This document shows, one piece after another, positions 33,583 through 45,113 of a stretch of DNA of 64,000 nt. The notes beneath the pieces were generated by a model. It saw nothing but the letters and a program-made list of their open reading frames with translations. It did not search any database and was not told the DNA's origin. Location of the stretch: NCBI GenBank assembly GCA_023512835.1, contig CM042087.1:5400550-5464549 (forward strand). The letters are read 5' to 3'. Positions within the stretch are counted from its first letter, which is position 1; each line of letters starts with the position of its first letter. The position numbers and the translations under genes are program-made. The stretch is from Taxillus chinensis (Eukaryota; Streptophyta; Magnoliopsida; Santalales; Loranthaceae).

Positions 33583-34448
33583 GCTGGAGGAAGAGACCTG
33601 GGAACGTGAGACCGAGATGTGTGCTCATTATCCTGATCTGTTCGAGGACGAACAACTCGAAGGAGGGGAGGAGGGCAAGCATCAAACTTCAACATAATCA
33701 GGTATTTGCCCAACTAATCATCGCTACATGACCATGTGGAGTGTATAAATGTGTGAAATAATTTGTGATTTGTTGTGTATTAATTTGTGCTAGTGGGTGT
33801 TAGAGGCCTATGCTTTGGTTGTGCTTGTTTTCTTTCATTCCACCTTTTCTTTTCGAGGACGAAAAGTCTTAAGGGGGAGAGGATGTAAGGACCCGTACCT
33901 TGAGTTAGTCACAGTTTTGCCTTCTAAGTAGAGTTTTTCTAGATTTTGACCTAGTGAATGGGCTCAAATGAATTCACGTGCAAAAGGAAAGATGCTTAGA
34001 ATGATGTCCTCTATCTACCACAGAAGTTTCAGGCCAAACGGACGTGTATGTAAGGTGCACGTGAAATGGGTCCAATTCACGTGCAAGTGTGGTTGTCTTC
34101 TAAATGATGCAAGGAGGCTAGGGGTGAAGTTTGAGAGCATTTGGAGTGCATATGGAGTTGCACGTGAATTGGGAATTCACGTTCAAATTGGCGTGCAGCC
34201 ATATTTTTGCATGGTTCCCTTGGTTTTGACATTCTAATGATCTTTCTCCAAAGGACCATGTTGAAATTCTGAGTATTTTGGCCTATATGGGTGCGGAAAG
34301 GTGCTAACTTGTGTGATCAAAACTACGTCGTTTTGATCCTGGGTTTACTTAATCAAAACTACATCGTTTTGATGTGGGTAGTGCCTATATAAAGAGGGCT
34401 TGAGTTTGAGTTTAGGGTTCTTGTGTTCTCCTTTGCTTGCCCGCCGCG

Positions 34449-34485
<37 letters not shown>

Positions 34486-35865
34486 CTCCGGGCTGTTGCC
34501 GTGGTGGTTCGCGTCGTTGGGAGCTATCTAGCGTGGAGGTTAGGACAAAAGTCTGAGGTAGGGATTCATGTTCTTCCTAACTCTCATCTGTTCTAGGATA
34601 TTCACCTATATATATATATATGTAAATCCATATAGGTGTGATCTCCTATATGGATGTTGGCCTTCAGTGGCATGTTCTGTTGATTCTGATGTTGAATTTG
34701 GCCTGAGGATTTTTTTTGGGTTTGTTTATGCCCACCATGTGTTTGATGAAATGTCTCGTGAGGCTTGCACACTATGTGTTTGATGAAATGTCCGTGAGGC
34801 CTGCATGCCATGTATTCAATATAATGCCTGTGAGACCTTATAAATGGGTGTCTGATGATATACCTACGTGACTGGTGTGTACTGTGTTTGATTTGTATTT
34901 GATTCTAAGCCTATGAGGCTGATGTGTGTGGCTTGTACCTGACCATGTTGGTCCCTCTGAAATAAAGTGTAAATGCTGTGCTGAGTTTACATGTTGAGAT
35001 GTAATGCTATGCTATTTTGTTGGTCCTGTTTGAGACCAGGCGAGATATGGGCCAGGCACAATAGCTGGACCCCTTTGAGATTTGGCCAGGACGTGGTCCT
35101 GAGTCTCGGTGTAGCACTCACGATGGTGGGCTAAGTCTACACCCATTCCTGAGGGTAGGTATGGCGCCCAAGGAGGTGGTTGACCATATCGACTCGGGTG
35201 GAAAATGTTGCATTGGTGTCCATGCAACATTCGCCTGGATGTGGTATGTCATGTCGCCGTGGTGGCGGGGTGTCCTCTGCCCTCCGGTGCGGGCTCGGGT
35301 AAAGAGTGTTTCTTGGGTGATGTTTGCTTGCTTTAGCCTTAGGCACGACAATAGCACAAGCATACACATATCATGCATGTTGTAGAGCGGGACGGGTCCG
35401 GGGGAGACCGGATCCCTACTGAGCTATGGTTTGCTCACCCCTCCTATAAACCGTTCTTTTGCAGGGTTTAGTAGGCGGTAGGTGAAGGCCGAGGAGCTAG
35501 GCCCCTGGGGCTGGGAGTTTTATGCTATTTCCTTTGTTGTACTTTGGTTTTATGTTCTGGGAATTTGGTTTGGTTTTATTTGTAAAAGTACACCTGGCTT
35601 CATATGGGTTTTTCCCCGACTGGGTTGTAATAAACATTTAGTCTTTGAAATGAAATAAAATGAGATGTTGTTATTCAATTTGTGTTTGTGTGCATGGTTT
35701 GGGAGCAGGAGCATGCCCCTTGGCATGTTAGCCTGGTTGTGCGGGTTTGGGACAGACCCGTGCCAGAAGTCCTTTTTAGGTGCTTGCACCAACCCCTTGT
35801 CCCTTCGGGTGCGGGCATGGGCAGTCACTACTCATTTCCAAGTGGAAGGAAATTGGGGCGTGACA
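33583..35865 (+). mobile_element. 5'-truncated chromovirus: pol tail plus 3' LTR
   Basis: It starts inside the chromodomain tail (EETWERE phrase at about 33590). The TTCGAGGACGAA motif, a 3' untranslated region and polypurine tract AAGGGGGAGAGGA follow, then one LTR from TGTAAGGACC (33884) to GGGGCGTGACA (35865). It is inserted in the accessory gene of element A in the opposite orientation. The 5' part is missing, so no target duplication is testable. Confidence 0.88.
33884..35865 (+). repeat. LTR of the truncated chromovirus (1,982 bp)
   Basis: U3 is close to that of 16391-18198, including the G-box inverted repeat with one change near 34155, two palindromic elements (34316-34337 and 34352-34373) and a TATATAAA box near 34386. 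The R/U5 half diverges strongly from the other copies (35000-35800), so this is another subfamily. A GA microsatellite lies at 34452-34483. No gene is present. Confidence 0.85.
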
Positions 35866-36962
35866 CACAACTTGTCCACTAATTCCTTGGAAGAATTTAT
35901 AAACATCTTTTCTGGTACATTGTACTGCAATACATTGCGGTAAGTCTAAACAAAGTCCTGCTTCCTTTCTTCTATAGGGTTGGAGGTGTCCCTTGCAAAT
36001 TCAGTTGGTCTCTCCATATGTATACTATGCCTAGATGGCTATGGTGCAAGTAGGAATCTCAGGGACTTCTCCCCAATTTCCTCTAGTACTTACCCTTAGA
36101 GCCCCTTCCGACTGCAACACCCTTAAAATCCACTGAGAAGGGAAAGGGTTGTTGTCCAAAGATGCAAACTGCAGGGCATGCTGGCTCTGAAAAATGATAC
36201 ATAATATTCTGCCATACACCCTCTTTGTTAAATTCCTCTTCCACCAGCTGAAAATGGCAGTAGCCCAATCCACATTCAACATGTTGTCGATGCTGTACAT
36301 AAATTCTAAATGTGTCTTAGGCACACTGTCGGTTCCACTAGTTTGCAACAAGAAACACTTCCCTACAAGGTGAGCAAGGCATCGAAATTGACCTACAAAT
36401 CCATTTTTAGTGAGCTGCCTCCTCTAAACAAGCCTGGTGGTAACACCGCATGCGGTGCCAAGCTCCCCTAAGCTCATTTGAGGGAAATGGTCGGTGGGTA
36501 TAGGGAGATTAAAACTCCTCCTAATAATCTCAGGGTTTATACGAATGAAAACCCCCGCACCTGCCCTAAAATCTCATCCGCTTCTTCATTTAAATAACTT
36601 GAATGATAAAACTCTTGCAAAGCAGTGTAGTATATAAGCACGATGACGATACTAACCTGATTAAGCCAAGGTTTTGAATCTTCAATGTTATTTCCCTTGA
36701 CCAGCCAAGTTCGGATTCTGTCAAAGCCCTCATGTCTAGGGCATGCCCTAGAAACATCTCTCCCTCTGCACTCATGGAGGAATCGAGGATCGGACCTCCT
36801 CCTTGCTAGACCTCCTTGTGTGCACCATCTTTCACCGAGAAATTGAGGATTTTCTGGAAGAATTGAGAGGGATTGAGGCTGAAGTCGAGTGGCAAAGCAG
36901 AGCTCAAGTGTACCCAATTTTAGATCTGAAAGAACCGTGTTTGATCTAGCAAGAGGCCCCAA
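35866..36962 (-). pseudogene. Accessory gene of element A, N-terminal part
   Basis: Minus-strand frames (36962-36537, then 36351-36031) give an N-terminal region I cannot name with certainty. The phrases FIHE/FLHECRG and MLNVDWATAIFSWW followed by GRILCIIFQ resemble the plant-transposon-protein or plant-mobile-domain regions that precede Ulp1 domains in other plant elements. At least two frame changes occur. It continues into the coiled coil and protease at 33582-32245. Confidence 0.5.
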
Positions 36963-37667
36963 ACTTTATCACGTGCGAACAAAAGCGATGGAAATCTCAT
37001 CATACACGTGTCCTACAAATTTCAGCCCCTTATGACAAAAATAGCCTTTGACCGTGATATGGCCATATCACGGGCAGGTCAAAAGTCCCAAATTTTTGTG
37101 GCGGGACCACTATAAGATGTAGAGTAATTGTCCCTTCCACACGTGATATTATGTCTGAATCCTTGACCTTCTAAAATCATATTTTCTGTATTTGGGCTTG
37201 AAGTTGACCTCTGCATTGTGGCATACAAGAACAAAAATTGGGCCCAACATCTTGATCTACATGCTAGACAAGAATGAAGGAAACATGACTTGCATGTCAT
37301 ATGATGATAGCACATTCCATGACACGTGCAGGCTCAATTTGCCCCAATTTTTGGGTAGGTGTCCATGCTACGCTAAAGATGAAAAGCTTCTTCTGGAAAG
37401 TATCGATTTGAAGTCTCTTTGAAGCACTTTTGGGCCTTAATTGGTCATTGCTAAGGGTATGGCCCTTAAAATCAAGTTCTAGAAGCCTGCAAAGGGTTAG
37501 TGATAGAACCACAAGATTCCCTGCACCAGGGTGAGCTTACAAGCACACTTATTAAAATAAAAAAAATGTTGGGTTGCCTCCCAACAAGCGCTTTATTTAA
37601 TGTTTGTAGCTAGACTTTGGCAATGTGATCATTAAGGTACAAAGAAGAGGGAATCAACAATTTCCCT
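36963..37667 (-). other. Spacer between integrase and accessory gene of element A
   Basis: No gene is seen. It contains a perfect 22-base palindrome at 37052-37073 (half-site CCGTGATATGG), the 24-base source of the breakpoint filler (37481-37504), and an oligo-A/T tract near 37557-37567 followed by TTGGGTTGCCTCCCAAC, an inverted-repeat phrase near the end of pol. Confidence 0.6.
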
Positions 37668-38860
37668 CTAGGCTAGGTCATAATATGGTTTTAGTTTATT
37701 GTTATTGACCCAAAATTTGTTGCCATCTCCAGCTTGAAGCTCAAAGCTTCCATTTGGCTTTGTGTCGGTTATTATAAAAGGCCCCATCCATTTGGACCTT
37801 AACTTTGTAGGGAATAGCCTTAACCTAGTGTTGAATAAAAGCACTTTCTGTCCTAAGTTCAAAGGTTCACTAGAGAGTTGCTTATCATGCCATCTTTTAG
37901 TTTTTTCTTTATAAATTTTGGCACTTTCATAAGCTTCCATTCTCAATTCATCCAACTCCATGAGTTGGGTTAATATCACCTCCTTGGTTTCATGTGGATC
38001 AAAGTTCAATTTTCTCAAGGCCCATTGAGCCTTGTGTTCTAATTCCACCTGGGAAGTGACATGCCTTCCCATAGAGTATTCTGTAGGGTGACATCCCAAT
38101 GGGGGTTTTGTAGGTAGTCCTATAGGCCCACAAGGCTTCATTAAGCCTTTGAGACCAATCTTTCCTATTCCCTCCAATAGTTTTCTCTAAAATGGTCTTG
38201 ATTTCTCTGTTGGACACCTCAGCCTATCCATTAGCTTGTGGATGGTAAGCTAAGGACCTCCTATGATTCACCCCATACTTCATCAGGAACTTATCAAACA
38301 ACTTATTGTAAAAGTGACTCCCCTCATCACTAATTATAGCCCTTGGTGTCCCAAAGCGGCTAAAGATATTCCTTGAGAGGAATTTAGTCACCACCCTCGT
38401 GTCATTGACTTTTGTTGGTATTGCCTCCACCCATTTAGACACATAATCTATAGCCAACAAAATGTATGAGTAACCATCAGAATTGGGGAATGGCCCCATG
38501 AAATCTATGCCCCATATGTCAAAAATTTCAACTATAAGAATACCAAGTCAAGGGCATCTCATTCTTTCTGGATAAACCACCTACCCTTTGGCATCTATCA
38601 CATGTCTTAATGTAAGTATAGGTGTCCCTAACCATTGTGGGCCAATAAAACCCACATTGCCTGATCTTGGCTACCGTTCTCCGAACTCCAAAGTGGCCCC
38701 CATAATCGAAGCATGGCAGTGATGCAAGATATCATTAATCTCCTCATTGGGGACACACCATCTAACAATTTGATCAACGCACCATCCGTAAAGAATGGGA
38801 TCATCCAAAATATATCTCTCGAGCATTAGAGATAAACCTTTTCCTTTGGTGATAATCAAA
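37668..38860 (-). pseudogene. Athila-like integrase (element A)
   Basis: The zinc-binding segment (DILHHCHAS) is at about 38700-38760. The core, from MGPFP through [10 protein letters not shown] and [15 protein letters not shown] to [10 protein letters not shown], is open at 38499-38224. The next codon is TAG where the family has CAG (Gln), followed by AEVSNREIK in register. The C-terminal part ([35 protein letters not shown]) ends at 37668. Frame changes lie near 38000-38180 and 38520-38670. Confidence 0.85.
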
Positions 38861-40328
38861 CACCTTAGGTATAAATCCAGTGGCTAAGTAGTTTGCTATG
38901 TCAGCAAACCAAGGAAGCTGGCCCACCTCAAGCACCTTCTCATAAGGGAAGTAATCTTTTATGGGTAGAGACTTTGGTGCATTCTCCACACGGGAGAGAT
39001 GATCAGCCACAATATTCAGGGCACCCTTCATGTCTCTAATTTCTAAATCAAACTTGTAGAAGGAGAACCCATCTAAACAATCACGGTTTAGCTTCTTTTT
39101 TTTCAAACAAATATTTAAGGGCTGCATGGTCGGTATACACAACCACCTTGGACCCAAAAAGGTAGGGCCCAAATTTGTTACAACCGTTGACCACCGCCAG
39201 CAGCTCCTTCTCCGTTGTGGTGTAGTTTTGTTGGGCTTCATCAAGGGTTTTACTAGCATAGTAAATGACCCTAAACGCCTTATCTCTTCTTTGCCCTAAG
39301 ACTACCCTAATGGCATAATCACTTGCGTCACACATTAGCTCGAAAGGTTGTTCCCGGTCTGGTGTGACTATCACCGGTGCAATGACTAGCTTACCCTTGA
39401 GGATATTAAAAGCTTTTAAGCAATCTTCATCGAACTCAAAGCTTGTGTCCTTCTCTAACAGCCTGCTCATGGGTTTTGCAACTTTAGAGAAGTCCTTGAT
39501 GAATCTTCTATAAAATCCAGCATGACCAAGGAAGCTTCTCACCCCTTTTTCATTTGTTGGAGGTGGCAAAGTTTCAATAGTGGAGATTTTTGCCTTGTCC
39601 ACCTCCAAACCTTGTGAGGACACCTTATGCCCTAAAACTATCCCCTCATTCACCATAAAATGACATTTCTCCCAGTTGAGGACTAGAGCTTTCACCTCAC
39701 ATCTTTTTAAGACCACATCTAAATTTCTCAAACACTTGTTGGTAGGAGCATCCAAACACCGAAAAGTCATCCATGAAAATCTCCATGATTTCCTCCACCA
39801 AACCTTGAAATATAGCCATCATGCACCTCGAAATGTGGCAGGTGCATTATATTACCTGAATGGCATCCATCTAAAGGCAAAGGTGCCAAAGGGGCACGTG
39901 AAAGTGGTCTTTTCTTGGTCATCGAGGCTTAACCATTATCTGATTATACCCGGAGTATCCATCTAAGAAGTAGTAATGACTATAGCCAACTAGCCTATCC
40001 AACATCCTGGTCAATGAAAAGAAGGGGAAAGTGATCCTTCCGTGTGGCCTTATTCAACTTTCTATAGTCAACACACACTCTCCATCCAGTCCACGATCCT
40101 GGACGGAATTAGTTCATTCTTTTCGTTTTTAATTGTACTCATGCCTCCCTTCTTTGGCACGCAATGTAACAGACTTACCCACTCATTATCTGAAATAGCA
40201 TAGATTATACCCGCAGTTTTCCATTTAAGAATCTCTTTTCTTACTACTTCTTTCATGGCAGGGTTTAATCTTCTTTGTCTTTCTACCGTGGGTTTGCATT
40301 CATCATTCATCGAATTTTGTGCATACAA
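38801..40328 (-). pseudogene. Athila-like reverse transcriptase and RNase H (element A)
   Basis: The RT begins near 40328 (RRLNPAMKEVVRKEILKW, then VPKKGG). The active site EIFMDDFSVFG lies near 39765-39795 across a frame change. The frame is then open from 39770 to 39081 through the RT thumb (FLGHAGFYRRFIKDFS) and RNase H (FELMCDASDYAI, then YTTTEKELLAVV, then YTDHAALKYL). RNase H ends at about 38990 with DMKGALNIVADHLSR. It is nearly identical to 45936-47600. Confidence 0.88.
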
Positions 40329-40338
40329 ATCCCTGGAC

Positions 40339-40589
40339 TTATACCTCTAATGTCTTCAATGTTTCACCCGAGGGCCTTTTGTGTTTCCTAAGGATTTCTA
40401 ACAGTTGAGCACACTCCACATCATTTAAATTAGCAGCAACAATAACAGGGAAATTATTTGTGGAGTCTAAGAACTCATACCTTAGGTGTCCAGGTATCAA
40501 GTCCTCTTCCTTCTCCTCCTGTGCGTGCTCATTCTCCTCGGCTATCAAGTCCATTTCCTCATCTTGTTGAGCTTCGCAAGCTAGAGCAC
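40339..40589 (-). pseudogene. Protease-RT linker of element A
   Basis: On the minus strand this gives an acidic Glu-rich stretch followed by LRYEFLDSTNNFPVIVAANL and LLEILRKHKR, the standard pre-RT linker of Athila-type pol. The solo LTR at 40592 interrupts it. Confidence 0.7.
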
Positions 40590-40591
40590 CT

Positions 40592-42442
40592 TGTCCACGC
40601 CCCAAATTTCTAACCCGAGGAGACCGGAACGTGACCTTCCCTTTACCCGAGTTTGGATAAAGGGGATAGAATACAACATGCTCACACAGGATACCATACA
40701 CTTCACATTTTATATTTAGAGAGACAAAAACCATATTTTTATTAAGTCCAAACATACAAGAGTGCCCAAACATGCTTTTATTACATAAAACTCCTCATTA
40801 CAATATCCTCCCACCTGGGGTTACAAAGCTCATACAATAACAAATAAACTCAAATAATAATAAACAAAGCCACAAAACAGAACCGCCTCCAACTTGGGTG
40901 TTCCCGCCTAACGCCTGTAGGTCCCCGTAGAAAAACCAAACAAGAGGAGGGGTGAGCAACCACGGCTCGGTAGGGATCATGTCTCCCCAACCCATCCCAT
41001 GCTCCTAGCATCTACATGCCATGTGTACAAGTGCGGTGTCGTGATACAATTATTTCAACAAATATAATGGCAAGCTATATCAAGAAATACAATTATTTCC
41101 ACGACCACACAAGGCTAGCACATGAACAGTCCCGGGCTTCCACGGCCACCGGGTTTCCAAGAGCAGTCCCGGGCTTCCACGACCACCGGGTTTCACAAAA
41201 CAGTCCCGGGCTTCCACAACCACCGGGTTTCACAATAGTCTCGGGCTTCCACAACCACCGGGTTTCACAAAACAGTCCCGGGCTTCCACGACCACCGGGT
41301 TTCACAAAACACAAGATACATAACCACTCAGGCATAAAACCAAACACTTAGTAGGCACACATTCACAAATGTACAAACCCAACCACTCAGGCATAAAAAC
41401 AAACACTTGGCATGCACACCTTTACCAACTCACAATTCTAGCCATACCGGCATATTATCAAACACATACTTGGGCATATTCATACAAACATATTCACATC
41501 GGCATTTTATCAAACATTTAACATGCACCGCCCACTCAACATCGAATCACACCAAAATGCCATTGAAAGCCAACATTCATATAGGAGATCACACCTATAT
41601 GAATTTACATATAAGTATTATAGCAATAACAACGGAAACTTTACAAAATATCCACAGGGCCTAACCCCGAACGGACCAGGAAAGACAGAACCCCTACCTC
41701 AAAGATCCTCCACGCTCTTGCCTCCACGCTTAATGCCGTCCAACCACGGGAATGACAACGACAGCCACGAACCGGAGCTCTCTCTCTCAATCTCCCTCTC
41801 TCTCTCTCTCTGACGGCCAGGCGCGGCGACAACAAAAACCCTAAACCTAAAATAAAGAGAGCTCCTCTTTATATAGTCCTCACTTATCAAAACGACGTAG
41901 TTTTGATATATGAAATCCCACCATCAAAACGACGTAGTTTTGATAAATTAAACACACCATCAAAACGACGTAGTTTTGATAAATGAAACACACCATCAAA
42001 ACGACGTAGTTTTGATAAATAAAACACACCATCAAAACGATGTAGTTTTGATAAATAAAACACACCATCAAAACGATGTAGTTTTGATAAATAAAACATG
42101 AACTAACCACTCCGCTTCCACACAGGACAAAATACCCACAATCCGAACATGGTCATTGTCACACGCAGCCTCTACACGCTCCCACTTGAGCTCATTACAC
42201 TCTCTAACAACCAAGCCACGAAGACTCGTAGAAACACTCCTTCGAAGATTAGCTGGAAACGCAGCCTCGAAGATCTGTCTCGAAGATCTAACTTTCGACC
42301 CTCAAACCTTCGAACTTCGACCCTCGGTCTTCGACCCTACGACCCAAATCTTCGGGTCTTCCACCTTTCGACCCAAGCGTTCGCCCAGGGTATTGTTCAT
42401 CTTCGTTCCAGCCTTGTTCTACCCAAAACACGGGTCATTACA
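40592..42442 (-). repeat. Solo chromovirus LTR 2 (about 1,851 bp), TSD AGCAC
   Basis: The plus strand runs from TGTCCACGCCCC to CGGGTCATTACA, so it is reverse-oriented and similar to solo LTR 1. AGCAC at 40585-40589 and 42443-42447 flanks it, with two extra bases (CT) before the left end. Copy B (about 60297-60310) shows the empty site. It contains six CCCGGG-array units (41124-41310), a CT/GA microsatellite (41779-41811) and six palindromic elements. Confidence 0.9.
41886..42088. promoter_or_regulatory. Array of six palindromic ACGT-core elements (solo LTR 2)
   Basis: Copies start at 41886, 41923, 41959, 41994, 42031 and 42067, at 35-37 base intervals. The arms ATCAAAAC and GTTTTGAT are intact in all; the core is ACGT in four and ATGT in two. 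On the minus strand they sit directly upstream of TATATAAAG (about 41868-41876). Confidence 0.75.
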
Positions 42443-42447
42443 AGCAC

Positions 42448-42909
42448 TCCATCACTTTCTCGTGTTCGTTCCTTCTCCCAAGAATTCTTCCACTAAGTCC
42501 TCAAAATCTTCAACCCAAAGGCGCTCTTCCCCCTGGTCCTTGTAAAGCCTTCCCTATGTGAAAGACTAGGGTATCTTCATTAATTCTTAAGGTCACTGCC
42601 GTTGAGCTACATCTATCGGTGCACACCCTATTCCGAGAAACGGTCTTCCTAAGAGGAGCTGGACTCCTCTATCTTCTTCCATCTCCAAAACCACAAAGTC
42701 TGCTAGAAAAATGAAGGAGCCCACCTTTAGTAACACATCTTCAATAATGCCTTCAGGTCTTCCAGGGGACCGGTCCGCAACCGCAATGATATGGAAGTGG
42801 GCTTCATTCCCTTGAGCCCAAGTTGGTTGTACAGGGAAAATGAGATTAAGTTAGTGCTGGCCCCTAAATCACAGAGGGCCCGCCGTGTGGTGTATCTCCT
42901 ATCACACAA
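42448..42909 (-). pseudogene. Athila-like protease (element A)
   Basis: On the minus strand the retropepsin active site reads CDLGASTNLISFSLY, near 42850-42895, the DLGAS form usual in Athila. Downstream phrases for the flap and the GRPFL-like end are present in broken frames. The equivalent in copy B is 60300-60790. Confidence 0.78.
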
Positions 42910-44893
42910 GGGAGATTGAAGCTTCCTAGATCTTTATGCTTAATGGGCAAATTTCTCTGAACAACATTACTCACTTCATTAGTGATAGCAACCATCTCTT
43001 GGTCCTCGTACTTTCTCTTCTTCATCACAAAGTCTTTTATATATTTCCTATACCTGGGCATCTGCGCCAAAGCTTCCAATAATGGGATATTAATCTCTAA
43101 CTTCTTGTACATATTCAGGAAGTGCTCATACTTTTCCTCACCCCTTTGGTTCCTCATCCGTTGAGGAAATGGCATAGTGGGCCTCTGCTCCTTTGGCCTT
43201 TGTTCATTCACTTCTTTCCCGGTAAGTTGAGTTCCGACTTGTATTTTTGTTGGTTGCTGATCCTGCTCACCCACCAACTCCTCCTCTGTATCTACTTTCC
43301 TTTCCCCATTCTCAGGCACTAAGGGCCGGCTCTGTTCTCCTTGATTAGTTCTCTTCCTGGGCTCCTCGGCTTCCTTCAAGCCTTTGCCACTTCTTAAGGT
43401 TATAGCCTTGCAGCTTTCCTTGGGGTTCACTTCGGTGTCACTTGGGAAGGAATTAGATGACACCGCTTGATTGGCATTCTAGGCCACGCTTACCAATAAC
43501 TTTTCCATGTTCTTTGGGGAAGACTCTAGGCTGCCCACTTTTTCTTTTAATTCTCCCACCTCTTTCTTGGTTACTTCATCCTCACTGGGTAATGATGTGG
43601 ACGATATCGTTGCTATGAAGGAGCCTCAAACCGTTGTGGAGCTTGAGTCTTGGGCTGCTCTTGAAGGAAGTTATCGGTGGCATAGGGATTTTGCCTCATC
43701 CTTGGTGGTATATATTTATAAGGCACCGAGGTCTCGCCTCCCCTATTTTGGGTTTTCGAAACCCCGTTGTTGTTGTTGGTTATTGTACCCTGAGCCTTGT
43801 GGTTGGTAGTTGTTGCTTTGTTGTTGTGAGTACTGGGATTGCTTTTGATACATTCCCTTGCCTCCCACCTTGGTCCTGTGCTTGTGGGACCGGTTGTTGT
43901 TGTTCTCCAACCTTTAGTGCCAAAATCTCCATGCTCTTGGACAAAGCACGAATTTGTTCTTGCATATCGTTGGAAGAGTTATCTACTACGGCTGCCTTCT
44001 CCTTTGGCCTGGAAACCCTTACATTAGACCATTGCCAATCAGCTAGTGACAGTCTCTCAAGTATATCAGCGGCGATCGGGTTCTAAGTTCATTAAGCATC
44101 CTCCAGGAATGCGTTAACTTTATCTTGCGAATGAGATTGCAAACCTGTGTAAAAGGACTCAATCTGAATCCACCGAGGTCGTCCATGCTCGGGGCACCTT
44201 TGTACTAAATCCTTAAACCTCTGCCATGCCTCATGGAGAGTTTCCATTTCATCCTGCCTGAACCGGCTAATTTCACCTCTAAGTTGTATCACCTTGGAAG
44301 GAGGGAAGTACTTGGACATGAATTTATTTTGCATCTCTTCCCAAGTTGAAATGGATCCAGCAGGTAGGCTATTGAACCAACCAAGAGCTCTATCCCTCAA
44401 TGAGAAAGAAAAGAGCCTTAGTTTTATTGCTTCGTCCGATACGTTGTTAATCTTGATGGTATCGCACATCTTGTAAAATCTCATCAAGTGTTGATGAGGA
44501 TCATCTACGGCTGTGCCTCCAAAGGCATTGTTGCTAACCATGTTGATCGAGAGCAGGTTTTAATTCGAAATTGTTCGCTTGAACTCTTGTTTGTCGGATT
44601 CCAAAGTAGTGGTCCGACATAGTGGGTCTTGCGTAGTCCAAAAACGTGCGGGGCATGCAACGGTTACCCTCATCAGGATGTTATCCATTGAAGTTTGCCC
44701 CTTGCCGCTGTCCACCTCCTTCTGGTCCGTTTTTAGCCATCAAGTCCAAAATTGTATCTTCTAGACCCCGAAGAGCGTCTTCAGCCTCTCTAACTATGTC
44801 CCTAGCTAGCCTGCGACGTCTTCCGAGAATCTGTTCAGGTTCTGGATTATATGGAACAAGGTCTCGGCATCGCATGCACAGCTGGAATTTCAT
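42910..44893 (-). pseudogene. Athila-like gag (element A)
   Basis: The minus-strand N-terminal part is at 44893-44681 (basic; RRRRLARDIVREAEDALRG). The Retrotrans_gag capsid domain is open at 44541-44092 (HLMRFYKMCDTIKI, then FSLRDRALGWFNSLP, then FMSKYFPPSKV). Gln-rich and proline-rich sequence follows (43965-43500). The end is at 43463-42910, with CKAITLRSGKGL and LEALAQMPRYRKYIKDFV, the phrases before the Athila protease. It is closely matched by copy B. Confidence 0.85.
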
Positions 44894-45090
44894 CTAACAC
44901 CCGATGTGTCTTGCTCCGAATATTATCAATCACCTAGTGGGCGTTCCTGGAAAACACCAAGAACACACCCCAACAACTCCGAACAATACCAAACAGTTGA
45001 TAAACACAAAGAATAACACAGAATTTTCTTACTAAAATCACAATTCAAACAAGTTCAATCAATGTTGATAACAAAATCGATAAACCATTG

Positions 45091-45110
45091 AATCCCCAGC
45101 AACGGCGCCA
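45091..45110 (-). other. Primer binding site of element A
   Basis: On the minus strand TGGCGCCGTTGCTGGGGATT follows the LTR end. It is the Athila-type site complementary to tRNA-Asp, with one change from copy B (TGGCGCCGTTGCCGGGGATT). About 200 bases of leader without genes separate it from gag. Confidence 0.82.
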
Positions 45111-45113
45111 ATT

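Noticed and set aside
33583..35865. Considered as a solo LTR
   Set aside because: About 300 bases of pol tail, 3' untranslated region and polypurine tract precede the LTR, so it is a 5'-truncated element rather than an LTR-LTR recombinant.
41880..42110. Repetitive hydrophobic peptide frame on the minus strand with Ile-Tyr-Gln-Asn-Tyr units
   Set aside because: It is simply the translation of the 36-base palindromic element array in a solo LTR, not a repeat protein.
43507..44086. Plus-strand frames of 100-150 codons across 43500-44090 and 61320-61940
   Set aside because: They are antisense to Athila-like gag, whose minus-strand frame has the capsid and Gln-rich sequences.
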